Assembly (NCBI GenBank): GCA_030374805.1
Contig: JARGSG010000207.1
Location: forward strand, 806,001 to 870,000
Source of the DNA: Gracilaria gracilis
Taxonomy: Eukaryota; Rhodophyta; Florideophyceae; Gracilariales; Gracilariaceae
Direction: 5' to 3'
DNA: 64,000 nt
The notes beneath the pieces were generated by a model. It was not told where the DNA came from. It did not search any database and saw only the letters and a program-made list of their open reading frames with translations. Positions within the stretch are counted from its first letter, which is position 1. Each line of letters begins with the position of its first letter. Of the stretch, positions 21,657 to 31,662 are shown piece by piece. The translations under genes and the position numbers were made by a program.

Positions 21657-22467
21657 TAGTATATCCTCATGTTTTTGCTTGCTTGCTTATCCGCTTGTTT
21701 TTCGCTCTTGGACATATGCATACATCTCTTACTTTGCTCACCGTTTCGATAATGCGCACGCCATTTGTGCGCTTTGGGCACTCCGTGCCGCAAACTCTCC
21801 ATGTTCGTCGCTGCATCTAGCTTTCTGCATCGTTTCTTTTTTTGAGCTGGCACAGATCGTTGTTCCACACACGCATGCTTTTGTTGCTGTCCTCGGGCAA
21901 GGGTAGCTTCCCATGTGTCCGACCCAGTGTCTCCTTAACACACCTTAAGGAAAGACGAAACAGTTCAGAACATTCTTCGAACCGAGAGCCATCGCAGAAT
22001 ATGGGCGTCAGCATTTCCTGACAGCGCCGTGTTGTCAAAGTGCTCTCACAGTTTTGCACTGGGACTTCTAAGTATATCCCTCTCCCCACGCACAAGTTGT
22101 TTGATGAAGCCCCATTGATGCAACTGTTCTTACATGCCGTAGCATTACCCGGTAATGTCGTCGGCTTTCGAAAGTCGTCGTAGGCAACCTTCATGGAGAC
22201 AACCAATGGGGGGCAGAACCACTGTCTATCGATAGACAAAAGGTTTTCCGGATGCTGTGGCTTATCCCGCCCGGTGACTGCCAATTTTTGTCCACCGATG
22301 TCATGCACACTTTCTGCGTGAAAAGGAGATGTTTTGGGGTTTTACAAACAACAATGCAAGTACCTCGTATAATTGATGTCGTCGCCCAATCGCATTCGCC
22401 GTAGCTCCGATCACATCGTCTCGTACAAGAGCTGGCCGTGAATCAAGTTTAGTCTATCTCGAGTTAA
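21657..22467. other. Region between tetraspanin-like and RPI-like genes
   Basis: Holds the Cys-rich minus-strand frame given separately. The remainder shows no other gene. Confidence 0.45.
21817..22308 (-). CDS. Cys-rich protein fragment, probably one exon of a secreted protein
   Basis: An open frame of about 160 codons that opens at a GTG, so its true start is elsewhere. It has eleven Cys and one N-glycosylation sequon (NAT), and contains RRCQEMLTPIFCDGS. A possible acceptor (TTTTCACGCAG) lies just upstream near 22322. Beyond a candidate intron, the next 80 bp on the minus strand could continue in frame with further Cys codons. No initiating ATG with a signal peptide was found before the neighbouring gene at 22468. 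It is either an exon of a gene with short introns or a relic. Family unknown. Confidence 0.35.
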   Translation of the reverse strand: MHDIGGQKLAVTGRDKPQHPENLLSIDRQWFCPPLVVSMKVAYDDFRKPTTLPGNATACKNSCINGASSNNLCVGRGIYLEVPVQNCESTLTTRRCQEMLTPIFCDGSRFEECSELFRLSLRCVKETLGRTHGKLPLPEDSNKSMRVWNNDLCQLKKRNDAES

Positions 22468-23790
22468 TCAATATGTAGGCTTCTCTAAGTTTTTGCACGT
22501 CCTCGTTAGAGCCCTAGCCATCAGCAAGTCCACATCGTATACGGATCTCGATCCGTATTCCCCAAGACCGATCAAGACCTTGTTTCGCACTTGCTTGAGC
22601 TCCGCAAAACGTCCGCCGTTCTTTGTCAGAAAGTGAACATGTCTTATTAAAGCTTCCGCAGCCTCAATGCTCACGCATGTGAATTCTCTTTGAAGGCCGC
22701 AACTGCTGCTTTCAGATAGAACCCAGCTGCCATCGAGTTGCCGTATTTCTTCTCCCACTTTGTCCGAGCTTAATGCTGTGCTGTTATTCCTGCTTGTCGC
22801 AAGCGAATACCCAATTGGGGTTATGTCGAATGGCTGCAGGTCGGTTGTGCTTATGACAATGGTGGTTTTGTCGTACGCTGGAAGCAAACCAACTGCCTTG
22901 ACCTGAGGCATTCTCTCAAGTTCTTCGACGACCATAAGGGGCACGCTGTTAGAAGCAAGTGATACATCTGCTATATTCGTTTCTCCTTCTCGAAGTGATA
23001 CTCCCCTAACACCTGCTGCGAAGAGTGAGTCCGAAAACAGCGATTTCGCGGCTACGTCAGGCAAAAAGTCCACAAGTTGAACCGGAATAGAATCCAGCCC
23101 GCTCCGAGATTTCTCGAGATCGTCTTCATGGGTCAGCAGGACAACCTTTTTAGCCATATGGGCCGCGTAACGAGCACCGCCAAATTCCAATGAGTCCAAA
23201 ACCGAATTGCATTCGCCATCGACCCGACTCACAGGGGCGATAAACAGATCCAGGTCCCGCTTAAAATTGACCGATAAGTCATTTGGTAGGTTTCTTTCGT
23301 TTAGTAATGATCGGGTTGTTTTACAAGTCCCCAAGAACGCAACATCTATGAGCCGCTCTACTTTCACCATAGACGCAATGGAGTCCAGCATCGGCACAAG
23401 AACTTCTCTGCTGCCATCTCCGATTCCAATATTCATACTGGTCATAACATGGTCTTCGAGAGCTGCTTCAATTCCATGCCCAATAACCTCAGCTCGATCC
23501 GTAGCTGCTCTCGGACTGCTCCTCCGAGCATTACTAGGTTTCTGTGAACACTTTTGGGCAACAATTCGGTTCGGGTAAGGCTTTCTTAGAAGCGGGACGT
23601 TGCTAGAGGCGAATGTCACGCTATATCCGGGTTGACATCCAGACGACAACGAGAGTTTTGGGTGGTTCAACCCCACCAGCTCACGAAAACTCATCATGGA
23701 TAAGGAGTGGACCAGATGATAAGGATGCGTGCCCACAATGCAACCAAATGAATCGGTTATCGTTGTAGGAGACGATTCAAAAGGAAACAT
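22468..23790 (-). CDS. Divergent ribose-5-phosphate isomerase A-like protein, probably plastid
   Basis: Encodes 440 aa from ATG 23790. The first 100 residues are Ser/Arg-rich and could hold a plastid leader. Residues from about 108 (ALEDHVMTSMNIGIGDGSRE) match the start of the RpiA fold, where a helix leads into a phosphate-binding GxGxGS loop. FLGTCKTTRSL, DLDLFIAPVSRVDGE and QLVDFLPDVAAKS fall where RpiA has its substrate and active-site strands. The Asp-Gly-Ala-Asp-Glu catalytic segment and the following GGGxALxxEK segment are not preserved (APVSRVDGE and LEFGGARYAAHMAKK). The protein is therefore probably not an active isomerase. It may correspond to the divergent plastid RPI-like proteins of plants. 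Assigned by eye. Confidence 0.5.
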   Translation of the reverse strand: MFPFESSPTTITDSFGCIVGTHPYHLVHSLSMMSFRELVGLNHPKLSLSSGCQPGYSVTFASSNVPLLRKPYPNRIVAQKCSQKPSNARRSSPRAATDRAEVIGHGIEAALEDHVMTSMNIGIGDGSREVLVPMLDSIASMVKVERLIDVAFLGTCKTTRSLLNERNLPNDLSVNFKRDLDLFIAPVSRVDGECNSVLDSLEFGGARYAAHMAKKVVLLTHEDDLEKSRSGLDSIPVQLVDFLPDVAAKSLFSDSLFAAGVRGVSLREGETNIADVSLASNSVPLMVVEELERMPQVKAVGLLPAYDKTTIVISTTDLQPFDITPIGYSLATSRNNSTALSSDKVGEEIRQLDGSWVLSESSSCGLQREFTCVSIEAAEALIRHVHFLTKNGGRFAELKQVRNKVLIGLGEYGSRSVYDVDLLMARALTRTCKNLEKPTY

Positions 23791-24271
23791 CACTTCATTT
23801 CATTTCATTGGAGACGATGTCATCAGTTTGATTTTCAGAGGCAAACATTTGTACGTACAGTGAAAGAGCAGGCGCTTGAGCTCGTTTGTGTTTTGGAGAG
23901 CAAATCAATTTGTCAATGCCCTACCCTTGGTAGTAGTACAACGGTAGCCATTAAGGTTAGTGGTCAACGACCCGGATCCTAATCATAAAGTCAGACTCTT
24001 CAGAAGACCCCAGCTTAATATGCGCTTTCCGTGTTGTATCATGCATGTGCAAAGTGTGCTCTCAAGTGTTTCGAGCATGAGCTTGGACTACAAGAGCGTG
24101 AACATTATCCTGCAGATATAATCTTTCAAGAGGACGGAACTCAACCCTAATGGGTACGCATTCCTTCAGGCTTTCAAAAGCCATCACCATTGTGTTAAGT
24201 GTTCCCGCTATAGAAGTAGCACACCAAACAAACGGTATAACGAAATAAGTCAAAGCTCTGGTATCTCTCGT
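23791..24271. other. Region between RPI-like and transposase genes
   Basis: About 480 bp. It contains a motif variant (GTACAACGGTAG near 23936). A near-inverse copy of this variant lies at about 26286 on the far side of the transposase gene. No gene seen. Confidence 0.45.
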
Positions 24272-26062
24272 TTACTTCAGTACATCTGCAACCAGTATCT
24301 GCCGACTTCTCTTGGATTCTTGTTCTCGTCTTGCATTTATGAGAGCTTGTTTTGCTTTCCGGAGATGATAAGAGGCTGAACACACTCCAGTTCGACTGGA
24401 TAACGCCTCCACTTCGGAAAACATCTGGGCGATACATGCAACGGAAGGGACTGGGAGACTCTCAGATTCAGATTCTCTGACTCCATCGCTGTTCATTTGT
24501 GAGTCATGTTCAGCGGTTTTTGACGACTGTGCATCTTCATCATAGATCTCTTCCGTCATGATCATTAGAGAATCATCTACGAAAGCCTCTTTAACGTCCT
24601 CGTGCTCCTCGAGACATGTCCATTTCTGAACAATCGCGGCACTGAAGTCTCCTAAACCTTCCTCAGCCATATCATGACATCGTAGTTTTGCACTACATAT
24701 TTCTTTGAACACTTCTGTCAGCTGTATCACATCCCCTTCTTGAACAGTGCGAATGGCTTTCATGTTTTCCGAAAGTATTCCCTGTTCTGGGGAAAGTGCG
24801 GCCTCCAAAGCTGGCGGCAATATGCCTGATTTGATCCAGCAACTGGAAATCGTTCTCAGCGATACGCTGTTCCAGGCCTTCACAATTATTTCGGCAGCAT
24901 CGAGAACATGGGGCTCGTACCCTTCTGACAGTCCCCTTGTACCTGGTTTCATGTTTTTAGAGCTTTCACGACGAACGTCACGCTCTTCTAAACTCAACAA
25001 CACTTCCTTCAACAACAAATATCGGTATATTACTTTAAACGACTCTATAACCCCACAGTCTACAGGCTGATGAACAACAGCATGGCTTCGCGGCAACATA
25101 AAGACAGTTACTTGATTCCGTACGTCCTTCAATTCACTACCGTGAGCCAAGAGGTTGTCCATTATAAGAGCTACCGGTTTAGACGTCTTGTGACGTACGT
25201 AAGGCAGGAATACGTTGAAGTACCAATTCTGGAAAGTTGGACCATCTGACCAAGCGTGGTTTTGAGTGAAGTACGGAACGGGAGGTGGGGAATTGTTAAA
25301 GCAGCTCGGGTTGTTCTCTGTTCCGATTATTGTAACTGGAAGCTTCTCAGATCCAGTTGCATTGGTACACACGTAGGCAGTGATTCGGTCCTTGGCACCC
25401 ATGTTCTTCATTTCCCGCACTGATTTACGATTTTCCATCTCAGCAACAAACGTTCGACACGGTAACAAACGGAAGAAAAGCGTGGTTTCGTTTACATTGT
25501 AGATATTTTCTGGGGCGTAGTTCTTCATAAACTCTTGAGCATGTATAATGCTTTCCGCATCCTTGATATTATCATCTTGTTCTGTTTCGCCATGCATAAG
25601 AACAGAACGGATTCCATTCCTTTTCACCAAACGAGCAACCCAGCCTTGAGATGCTGTGAACGTTTCAAGGGCTTTCTTTTGTGATTCATCATCAGCTTTT
25701 CCTATCAAAGTCTGCTTTACGAGCAATGCTTTTGTCTGAAGAATGCTGCAAGAGAGAGGTACCTTTACGTGACGTGCAAACTTCATGAAATGCAGGAGAC
25801 ATTTCTCGATTTCAGGAAACTTTGATGCTCGATTGCGAATCATAGTCATGGATAATGCGTCATTCGCCGAGGTTTCCAAAAGCTTGGTAGAGTTTGACTT
25901 AATGTACTGAACTGTCCTTCGCGATATGCCATATTCCTCCATGATAGTTGATACCTTTGTCCCTTGTTTCAGCTTGTTCGCAATCTCAACTTTAGTCGAT
26001 ATATTGAGCTCCGTCCTGCGACGCTTTTGACCCCTCTTATCAGGGTCTTCAGCAGAAGCCAT
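24272..26062 (-). mobile_element. pogo/Tigger-type (DDE_1) transposase gene, first catalytic Asp replaced
   Basis: An intact frame of 596 aa from ATG 26062; an in-frame ATG at 26185 would add 41 unconserved residues. Residues 18-54 are a Psq/CENP-B-type helix-turn-helix (KVEIANKLKQGTK... YGISRRTVQYI), and 80-160 fits the second CENP-B-like DNA-binding domain. The DDE_1 catalytic domain follows. YNVNETTLFF at about 189-198 stands where YNxDETGLF is usual, so catalytic Asp 1 is Asn. Asp 2 is kept in ALIMDNLLAHG (302) and Asp 3 in QPVDCGVI (335). An acidic tail of about 200 aa follows. No internal stop is present, so it is either a very young dead copy or a domesticated DNA-binding protein. Terminal repeats were not established. 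Confidence 0.8.
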
Positions 26063-26278
26063 TCTTTCACAAAGCTGGATTCTGTCTGGTCGAAAACACC
26101 TGCTGTGTTGTGTTGAGTGATGAAGAACCTTCTCCGTCCGAAAGCAAGAGCTGTTTCGTATTTCATAAATACCACGTGTACACATTTCGTAATGCCTTCG
26201 TCAGGCGCATACTAGCCGTTTATCAACACCTCCTCCACTGCGCTTTATCCGTGGTCCTGATCCCAAAATGCAGATCTA

Positions 26279-26332
26279 CAGTATCTACCGTTGTACCCTT
26301 CTACATGTATGGAATCCATACTATGGATACTG
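26279..26332. repeat. 54-bp inverted-repeat unit flanked by TA
   Basis: Begins CAGTATC and ends GATACTG, with TA on both outer sides (26277-26278 and 26333-26334). It contains a 13-bp palindrome (26308-26320) and a TACCGTTGTA variant. The CAGT start and TA flanks fit pogo/Tc1-type ends, but the unit is very small and could be chance. Confidence 0.35.
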
Positions 26333-26417
26333 TACACCACTGGTGATACGTACAGTAAAGTTATAAGCTGTAGCGATAAACAACCAACAACACCAGCACC
26401 GAAAAACTCAGGTATCA

Positions 26418-26428
26418 TACCGTTGGTA
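26418..26428. promoter_or_regulatory. TACCGTTGGTA motif copy
   Basis: Exact copy about 360 bp upstream of the transposase start. Confidence 0.45.
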
Positions 26429-26520
26429 CAGAGATTTGTATAGAATGGATTATGATGCGCTGAGAACTATGACTGCCTTTTTCCGAATCGTCCCTGGCTT
26501 CTGATGTTGAAGTCGAAGAC

Positions 26521-26531
26521 TACCAACGGTA
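26521..26531. promoter_or_regulatory. TACCAACGGTA motif copy
   Basis: Exact copy in the opposite orientation to that at 26418, about 460 bp upstream of the transposase start. Confidence 0.45.
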
Positions 26532-26892
26532 CCCGCAACTCACTGGCCTTTGGAAGTCTCTCTGCCTCATGTACACAAATAAGCGAGCACGAAATACTTC
26601 ATTTGATAGTCGGAAGTAATTACAAATGAAACCGTCGTACTAGACTAGACATGCCCTGGTGGGTTCAATAGCTGTGGAGAAAGTCGGATTATCGTCACAA
26701 CTCCAATATGTTTGTATGTGTTCCAAGCTTCCTTTTGGACCCTTAGGCATGAGGAAGAAAGATCAAAATCTTGGTTGCATAGATGCCGCACAACGATGAG
26801 AATCGTACAACGATAAGAATCGTGAATCGTAGACTACATAAGAAAGAGACAAATACATTGATTGTTTCAGGACGGGTACTGAGTATACAGTG

Positions 26893-27696
26893 CTATGCGA
26901 TTTCTTCAATTTCCATGTCCTCTTCTTGGGCCATTGGGGCTTCGTCTGGGGGCTCTGCAACCGTAACTTCCGTTGGATTGTCATGCCAAGGCATTGGAAT
27001 GACTCTACTCGGTTGATGAAAAGATTCACGTAGTTTCTTGTGTGGATCACCACTCCACCGCACCAGTGCAAGTTTTCTCTTGGCGCTCTCCGAGCGGTTT
27101 CGTGCAGTAAACATCCAGTCGTCAGTTTTCGGATTTCGAAGAATGTAACTTCCATCCGGCAAAACAGCGTTAACCCGGGATACAACGTTACCCCTTGTTC
27201 GAATAGGAGGACGGTAGACGACCAGTCTATTTTCGCTACTTGGGAATGCCTCGTACTCTTCTACGGGCAGTACCTCCATGGGATTGTCGACAGAAACGTT
27301 CACAATAGATTGGGGCGCAGTGTCATCATCATCCATGGGTGTGGAGCTTGATGACGAATCAGGCGAGTCTGGATTAGTAACAACATGGCTTGGATCCAAT
27401 TGGTTTTGCTTTAGGTCAGGAAGAGGCTCAGCCGGTAAAGAACCCGCGAAATCAGACCCGAAGACAACGCCACTCGGGGTTTGAGTAAAACTTGGCACAC
27501 CGTTGTTCGGACTGAAGTTGTTTGAATAGAACGGAGATGAAGGAACTGTAACTCCAAATGCATTCTTCTGCGAAGGTTGAGATGCATCGGTCGTTCTGGA
27601 AATTCTTAGCCCTCTGAGTTCGGCAGCCAGAGCTCCATTGAGATAACGCTTAGTGCTGGAAGTGTCCGCATTTTGAAGAGGACGCTTACGAGACAT
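26893..27696 (-). CDS. Uncharacterised acidic-tailed, probably nuclear protein
   Basis: Encodes 267 aa from ATG 27696 (MSRKRPLQ), which has A at -3; an in-frame ATG at 27765 would give 290 aa. A basic start resembling a nuclear signal is followed by a Ser/Asn/Pro-rich, probably disordered middle. The most folded-looking part is about 170-235: VYRPPIRTRGNVVSRVNAVL, then PDGSYILRNPKTDDWMF. The tail is very acidic (EEDMEIEEIA). I recognise no family. A transcription- or chromatin-related adaptor is possible but unproven. Confidence 0.55.
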   Translation of the reverse strand: MSRKRPLQNADTSSTKRYLNGALAAELRGLRISRTTDASQPSQKNAFGVTVPSSPFYSNNFSPNNGVPSFTQTPSGVVFGSDFAGSLPAEPLPDLKQNQLDPSHVVTNPDSPDSSSSSTPMDDDDTAPQSIVNVSVDNPMEVLPVEEYEAFPSSENRLVVYRPPIRTRGNVVSRVNAVLPDGSYILRNPKTDDWMFTARNRSESAKRKLALVRWSGDPHKKLRESFHQPSRVIPMPWHDNPTEVTVAEPPDEAPMAQEEDMEIEEIA

Positions 27697-28580
27697 CGTC
27701 TTCGGAAACTGTGGTTCATGCAGTACTGAAGAATGCGTATGCAATGGAAGGGAGTAGAGTTCCATGAATTTCCGCGATCACGGAACTTCTCAGGTTTCCT
27801 GGACGATGAGGATAACGGTTGCAAGTGAGGGGAAGTTTGGATTTCAACAGATACGAGGTTGAGCAGCGTCTTTGTCAGAACTCAATCCAGAGCGTTTGCG
27901 TGCATACACGAATGAGTTGCTGTCGTTTCACCCTAGTAGTAGACGGGAGGTTACGTCTCTCACGAAGCCTCGAACCCTGGCATACACCACAGCAGAAATT
28001 TCTAGTGAGTATGATAATATGCAGCCCAGCAAGCTCCTTTCGCCACTGTGCCGTCAGAAGATAGCCCTCGTCAGCTCACACCGAGTTACATTTAAAGCTC
28101 GTCTGGGTTCTGTCTTCTTCATAGACGATCACGACTCAGCACTCGAGTCGGTTAATGAAGCGAAGCCCGTTTCTGATTTTTGCTGGCATCGAAAGTTCTA
28201 GAACGTGGTAACACCAAGTCACCTCGACTCCGTTCCTTGTGAACGTATGGCGAATGGGAAGCAAACCATCCCCTTGATGTAACACGGCCCGTGATGTCCT
28301 TAATTTTATTGATTTGGGATTTACGAAAAATAGGCGATTTGTACAGTATCTTGGCCTGGAAGTCCCAGAAGTGAATTCAGCGCTTCGCGACTTGCGAAGG
28401 AATAGCGATGGAATAAACGAGATTCTGATGACCAGCTTTAAACAAAACCATCCTAACCGGGCTGTTGGTAAAGGGTACGAAGAGGGGTGAACGTTAACAC
28501 TTTATCCTTGTCTATCGGATGAAGTATTTCGCCGAACAGAGAAATCTCGTACGTCGACTACTCCAGCGCCCCGCAGAGCC
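27697..28580. other. Divergent upstream region
   Basis: Separates the acidic-tailed protein gene from the LYR gene. A plus-strand frame at 27872-28201 opens without ATG and has no recognisable features; I do not call it a gene. Confidence 0.45.
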
Positions 28581-28823
28581 ATGTCAACTTTGAGGCATTT
28601 TTTGCAGAGATCGGCTGCGCTCAAACTCTATCGAGATACTCTGAGAACGGCTCGTCTTGCTCCCCCAGACGTTAGGAAAGCGATTCAAGAGGAAGCGAGA
28701 CGACAATTCGAACACGACATCAGGCACAATCCAAACCCAGAATCATCTCAGATTGATTTCATGGTTTCTAAGGGACAGGAGAAGCTAAGCGAACTACGGA
28801 AAATGCTTTCTTTATCGCGATAA
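28581..28823 (+). CDS. LYR-motif mitochondrial protein (LYRM2-like)
   Basis: Encodes 80 aa. The Leu-Tyr-Arg signature is in ALKLYRDTLRTARLAPPDVR (14-33), followed by the family's helix ARRQFEHDIRHNPNPES and a C-terminal IDFMVSKGQEKLSELRKML. This is the three-helix Complex1_LYR fold at full length. Such proteins bind the mitochondrial acyl carrier protein and help assemble respiratory complexes, Fe-S clusters or the mitoribosome. The spacing of the third helix (MVSKGQEKLSEL) is closest to LYRM2. It is convergent with BOP1, with only 67 bp between the stops. Confidence 0.8.
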   Translation: MSTLRHFLQRSAALKLYRDTLRTARLAPPDVRKAIQEEARRQFEHDIRHNPNPESSQIDFMVSKGQEKLSELRKMLSLSR

Positions 28824-28890
28824 GATCAATGGGAAAGGCCCCTACAGGCTCCTTGATTAGCATGTATTTTTGCCAACACGAACGAGCATT

Positions 28891-31131
28891 TTACCCTTGT
28901 GAACAATCGGTTACCATATGAATAGTTCCGTCTGCTCCACTGGTAAACAGCCAAGGTAATCGCGGATGCCATGCTATGTCAAGAACACCTAAGGAGTCTA
29001 CGACCTTTGAACAACGTTCTAATCGCTTCAGGGGTACGATCAACGCGTCTTTCGTTAAGTCATCATAAACTGTGCCATGAAAAACATGACTTGATCCGTT
29101 ATCTGCTCCATCAGCAAACAGCGGCAGCCGTGGATGATACCTTGCGATACGAACAGCTTTGTCGTGATTCCGAATTGTTCTGTACGGACGGGTTGACAAA
29201 TCCAAGTCAAACCAACATACTCGCTTGTCGTAAGACGTTACCAAGATATGATCTCCACTTGGATGGACATCAATCGAGGATATCCATGAAACACCGGGCC
29301 GCAAAGTCTTCACAAGCTGTTGTACGGCCAGGTTGTACACTCTCACATGATGCATAGTAGCTACCACAAAGAAGGGTCTTGTGGGATGGAACTTCACGGC
29401 CTGTACCAAGGCTGAACGCTTTTTAAACGGGGCTTGAGATGAGCGCTGACTGAGACGGTGAATGTTCACTACTCCACCGGATCCATCTCTTCCAACGCAA
29501 GCCAAGTAGTCTCCTTTTCGATGCCACGCTATATTCTTCAATGGTTTGCTGTGTTTGATTAGAATCATGGGAGATTTTTCTTCAGGCCTTGAGATTTGTC
29601 CATGGCCGTTCACTCCAGGCATACCTGTGCTTTCTCCTGTGGTTTCTGACGCTATGTTGTCTTCCCCATTTCTTCCTGGCTCGTTTTCTCCGAGGTTGCG
29701 CTGACTCCAATGAACACCAATTACTTCCATTTTCTCGATAGCATTTTTATCTGGCTTGGCCTTCACATCTTGGATAATGGAAACCGTTTCTTCTTCCGAC
29801 ATGCCCATGGCCGAGGCAGCTGATACTACAATAAGTGAAAAGCCGATGGACGCTGCGAATACGTAAGCCTCATCTTGGGGACACCACTCCACGGTAGTAA
29901 CGGGTGGAACTGACCCTTCAATTTTGTCAACATAGGCTCCTAGATTCCATGCGCGATGTTGATACCCGGTCTCAATTTCCCAAAGCCTAACCCAACCGTC
30001 GTCAGAACCTGATAACAGCCAATGAGCTTTCGGATGAACACTGATTGATCGTGCACGAGACGGTAGAGGACCGAATGTGTTGACAATATCCGTGGGGAAC
30101 GGTCTCAACTCCCGAGGAGTTGGCAGTTTCGGAACAAGATCCTCAGGATCTATTTTGCTTTGGTCCTTTCTGACACGCACCGCAAGGTAGAGATCTAGAC
30201 ATCGCTCGAAACGCTCCTTGATAAAGTTCCCATACAGAGGTACATGACGTAAAGCAGTATGTTTCTCAGGCAAGTATGAAGTTGCCCGTTCTTCTGCATC
30301 AAGGTCTTTCCATTTTTTTGCTTCCTTTTCATCTGGCAGATATTCTTCAGGAGGATTGTAGCTCTCTGAATGGTTTGGGAGTGGAGGTTTTGGTGCTGGA
30401 ACCTTCATGATATCCCTCGCTCGTTCTGACTTCGTCATTTCATCCCGCGTCTTCGGCTCATGGCTTTCCCAGACATCATATTGGTATATATTATCTTCTT
30501 GGTCTGCGTCCTTAGCTATTTCACTGGGACGCCGTATCTTCCCAGTACGCATCGCGCGGACGAGCTTAACCACTAACCTAGCTTCATGCCTGGACGGGAG
30601 AAAGCGTCTCTTTGGTTCTGGCGCGGATGTGAGAGGGTGCTTCATAATCGACCCAGACCAGTGCACAGTCTCATCTTCTTCTTGATGTCTTCCAGATGGA
30701 TAACGACCAACACGCAATCGAGATATTTCCTTCAGTTCCTGATGGGTTAATTCTATAACTTGGTCGTTCTTTTCATCATATATCTTACGCCAAGAAGACG
30801 GATCAGCGGCAAGGTCCAGCGCAGTCGGTTTGTTCCCAGGCACTATTCTCCCCCCGGATTTGTCGTATCCAATATGATCATACCCTTCATACCACCTCAT
30901 AGGAATGTCTCCCACTGGGTTTGCGTCGCCATCCGATGAAGAATCGGACTCTTCACCTTGTTCCACTTCATCTGAAGACCTGATGGAGTCTTCATCACCA
31001 AGATGCTCAACTTCTTCTAAAACTGTTGGCTTCGAAAATGGGCTGAATCCGATATCCAGTCCGTCGTCATCAGAAACGACCGGGCTTTCGGATTGGGGGG
31101 AGGATGCTCTTCTCAATCGCTTCGGAGGCAT
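28891..31131 (-). CDS. BOP1: Ribosome biogenesis protein BOP1/Erb1
   Basis: Encodes 746 aa. An acidic start (1-75) is followed by the BOP1 N-terminal domain (about 77-345), recognisable from RWYEGYDHIGYDKSGGRI and ALDLAADPSSWRKIYDEKND. A seven-bladed WD40 propeller then runs to the end, with blades such as HPKAHWLLSGSDDGWVRLWE and HPSGDHILVTSYDKRVCWFD. BOP1 forms the PeBoW complex with Pes1 and WDR12 in the nucleolus and is needed for 27S pre-rRNA processing and 60S subunit assembly. Length and domains match the family. It is divergent from the SEC15-like gene, with 530 bp shared upstream. Confidence 0.93.
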   Translation of the reverse strand: MPPKRLRRASSPQSESPVVSDDDGLDIGFSPFSKPTVLEEVEHLGDEDSIRSSDEVEQGEESDSSSDGDANPVGDIPMRWYEGYDHIGYDKSGGRIVPGNKPTALDLAADPSSWRKIYDEKNDQVIELTHQELKEISRLRVGRYPSGRHQEEDETVHWSGSIMKHPLTSAPEPKRRFLPSRHEARLVVKLVRAMRTGKIRRPSEIAKDADQEDNIYQYDVWESHEPKTRDEMTKSERARDIMKVPAPKPPLPNHSESYNPPEEYLPDEKEAKKWKDLDAEERATSYLPEKHTALRHVPLYGNFIKERFERCLDLYLAVRVRKDQSKIDPEDLVPKLPTPRELRPFPTDIVNTFGPLPSRARSISVHPKAHWLLSGSDDGWVRLWEIETGYQHRAWNLGAYVDKIEGSVPPVTTVEWCPQDEAYVFAASIGFSLIVVSAASAMGMSEEETVSIIQDVKAKPDKNAIEKMEVIGVHWSQRNLGENEPGRNGEDNIASETTGESTGMPGVNGHGQISRPEEKSPMILIKHSKPLKNIAWHRKGDYLACVGRDGSGGVVNIHRLSQRSSQAPFKKRSALVQAVKFHPTRPFFVVATMHHVRVYNLAVQQLVKTLRPGVSWISSIDVHPSGDHILVTSYDKRVCWFDLDLSTRPYRTIRNHDKAVRIARYHPRLPLFADGADNGSSHVFHGTVYDDLTKDALIVPLKRLERCSKVVDSLGVLDIAWHPRLPWLFTSGADGTIHMVTDCSQG

Positions 31132-31662
31132 CCCAAGTTTCGTACGCCCTACTAGCTTCCGTACCAGAGCTTCTGCAGTGTTATCTTGGATATCTTACCA
31201 GGCTAAACGTTGGTGTCTGTTTTGCTCCCAAAAATGCCGGGATCAACGCGCCCATCGCCGTCGCTTTTGAGCTAAACAAGCTCGCATTGTGTTATGATTG
31301 GTTGTCTACAAATTGGGACGACTACATTTGTATTGAACGAAGGAAGCTCATAAATTTAAACAAAATTCACTGAACCGCAGCTTGGTAAGGCTCACATTAT
31401 ATTTCGGCTCCTCTTGCCCAACATGCTATTTTACCCTTGCTAATTGTAATGCTCTGAGAGCATTGCTCTCCAGCTTGCTGGGAGTTCACGCTCTAGCTAG
31501 CGTAGCGTTCTCCAAACCCAACCTCACAAGTGTCTGTTCACGCCTAACAACATCAAGCGCAGCTGCTATAGAAGCTGCGACGAAATCCTTTGTCTGCTTT
31601 TTCCTAAGGAGGTTTCATCTCAGGGTTTTTCAGAACTCCAATTCTTGGCTTTCTTATAACTT
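31132..31662. other. Divergent upstream region (BOP1 / SEC15-like)
   Basis: About 530 bp, presumably both promoters. No motif copy or repeat noted. Confidence 0.5.

Larger units (their letters stand above)
26063..26892. other. Upstream region of the transposase gene
   Basis: About 830 bp. It contains two TACCGTTGGTA motifs and a 54-bp palindromic unit, listed separately. No gene supported. Confidence 0.45.

Noticed and set aside
23936-26297. GTACAACGGTAG on the left and its inverse on the right of the transposase gene as terminal inverted repeats
   Set aside because: The match is only 12 bp and belongs to the motif family scattered through the window. No target-site duplication was seen, so it does not establish the ends of the element.
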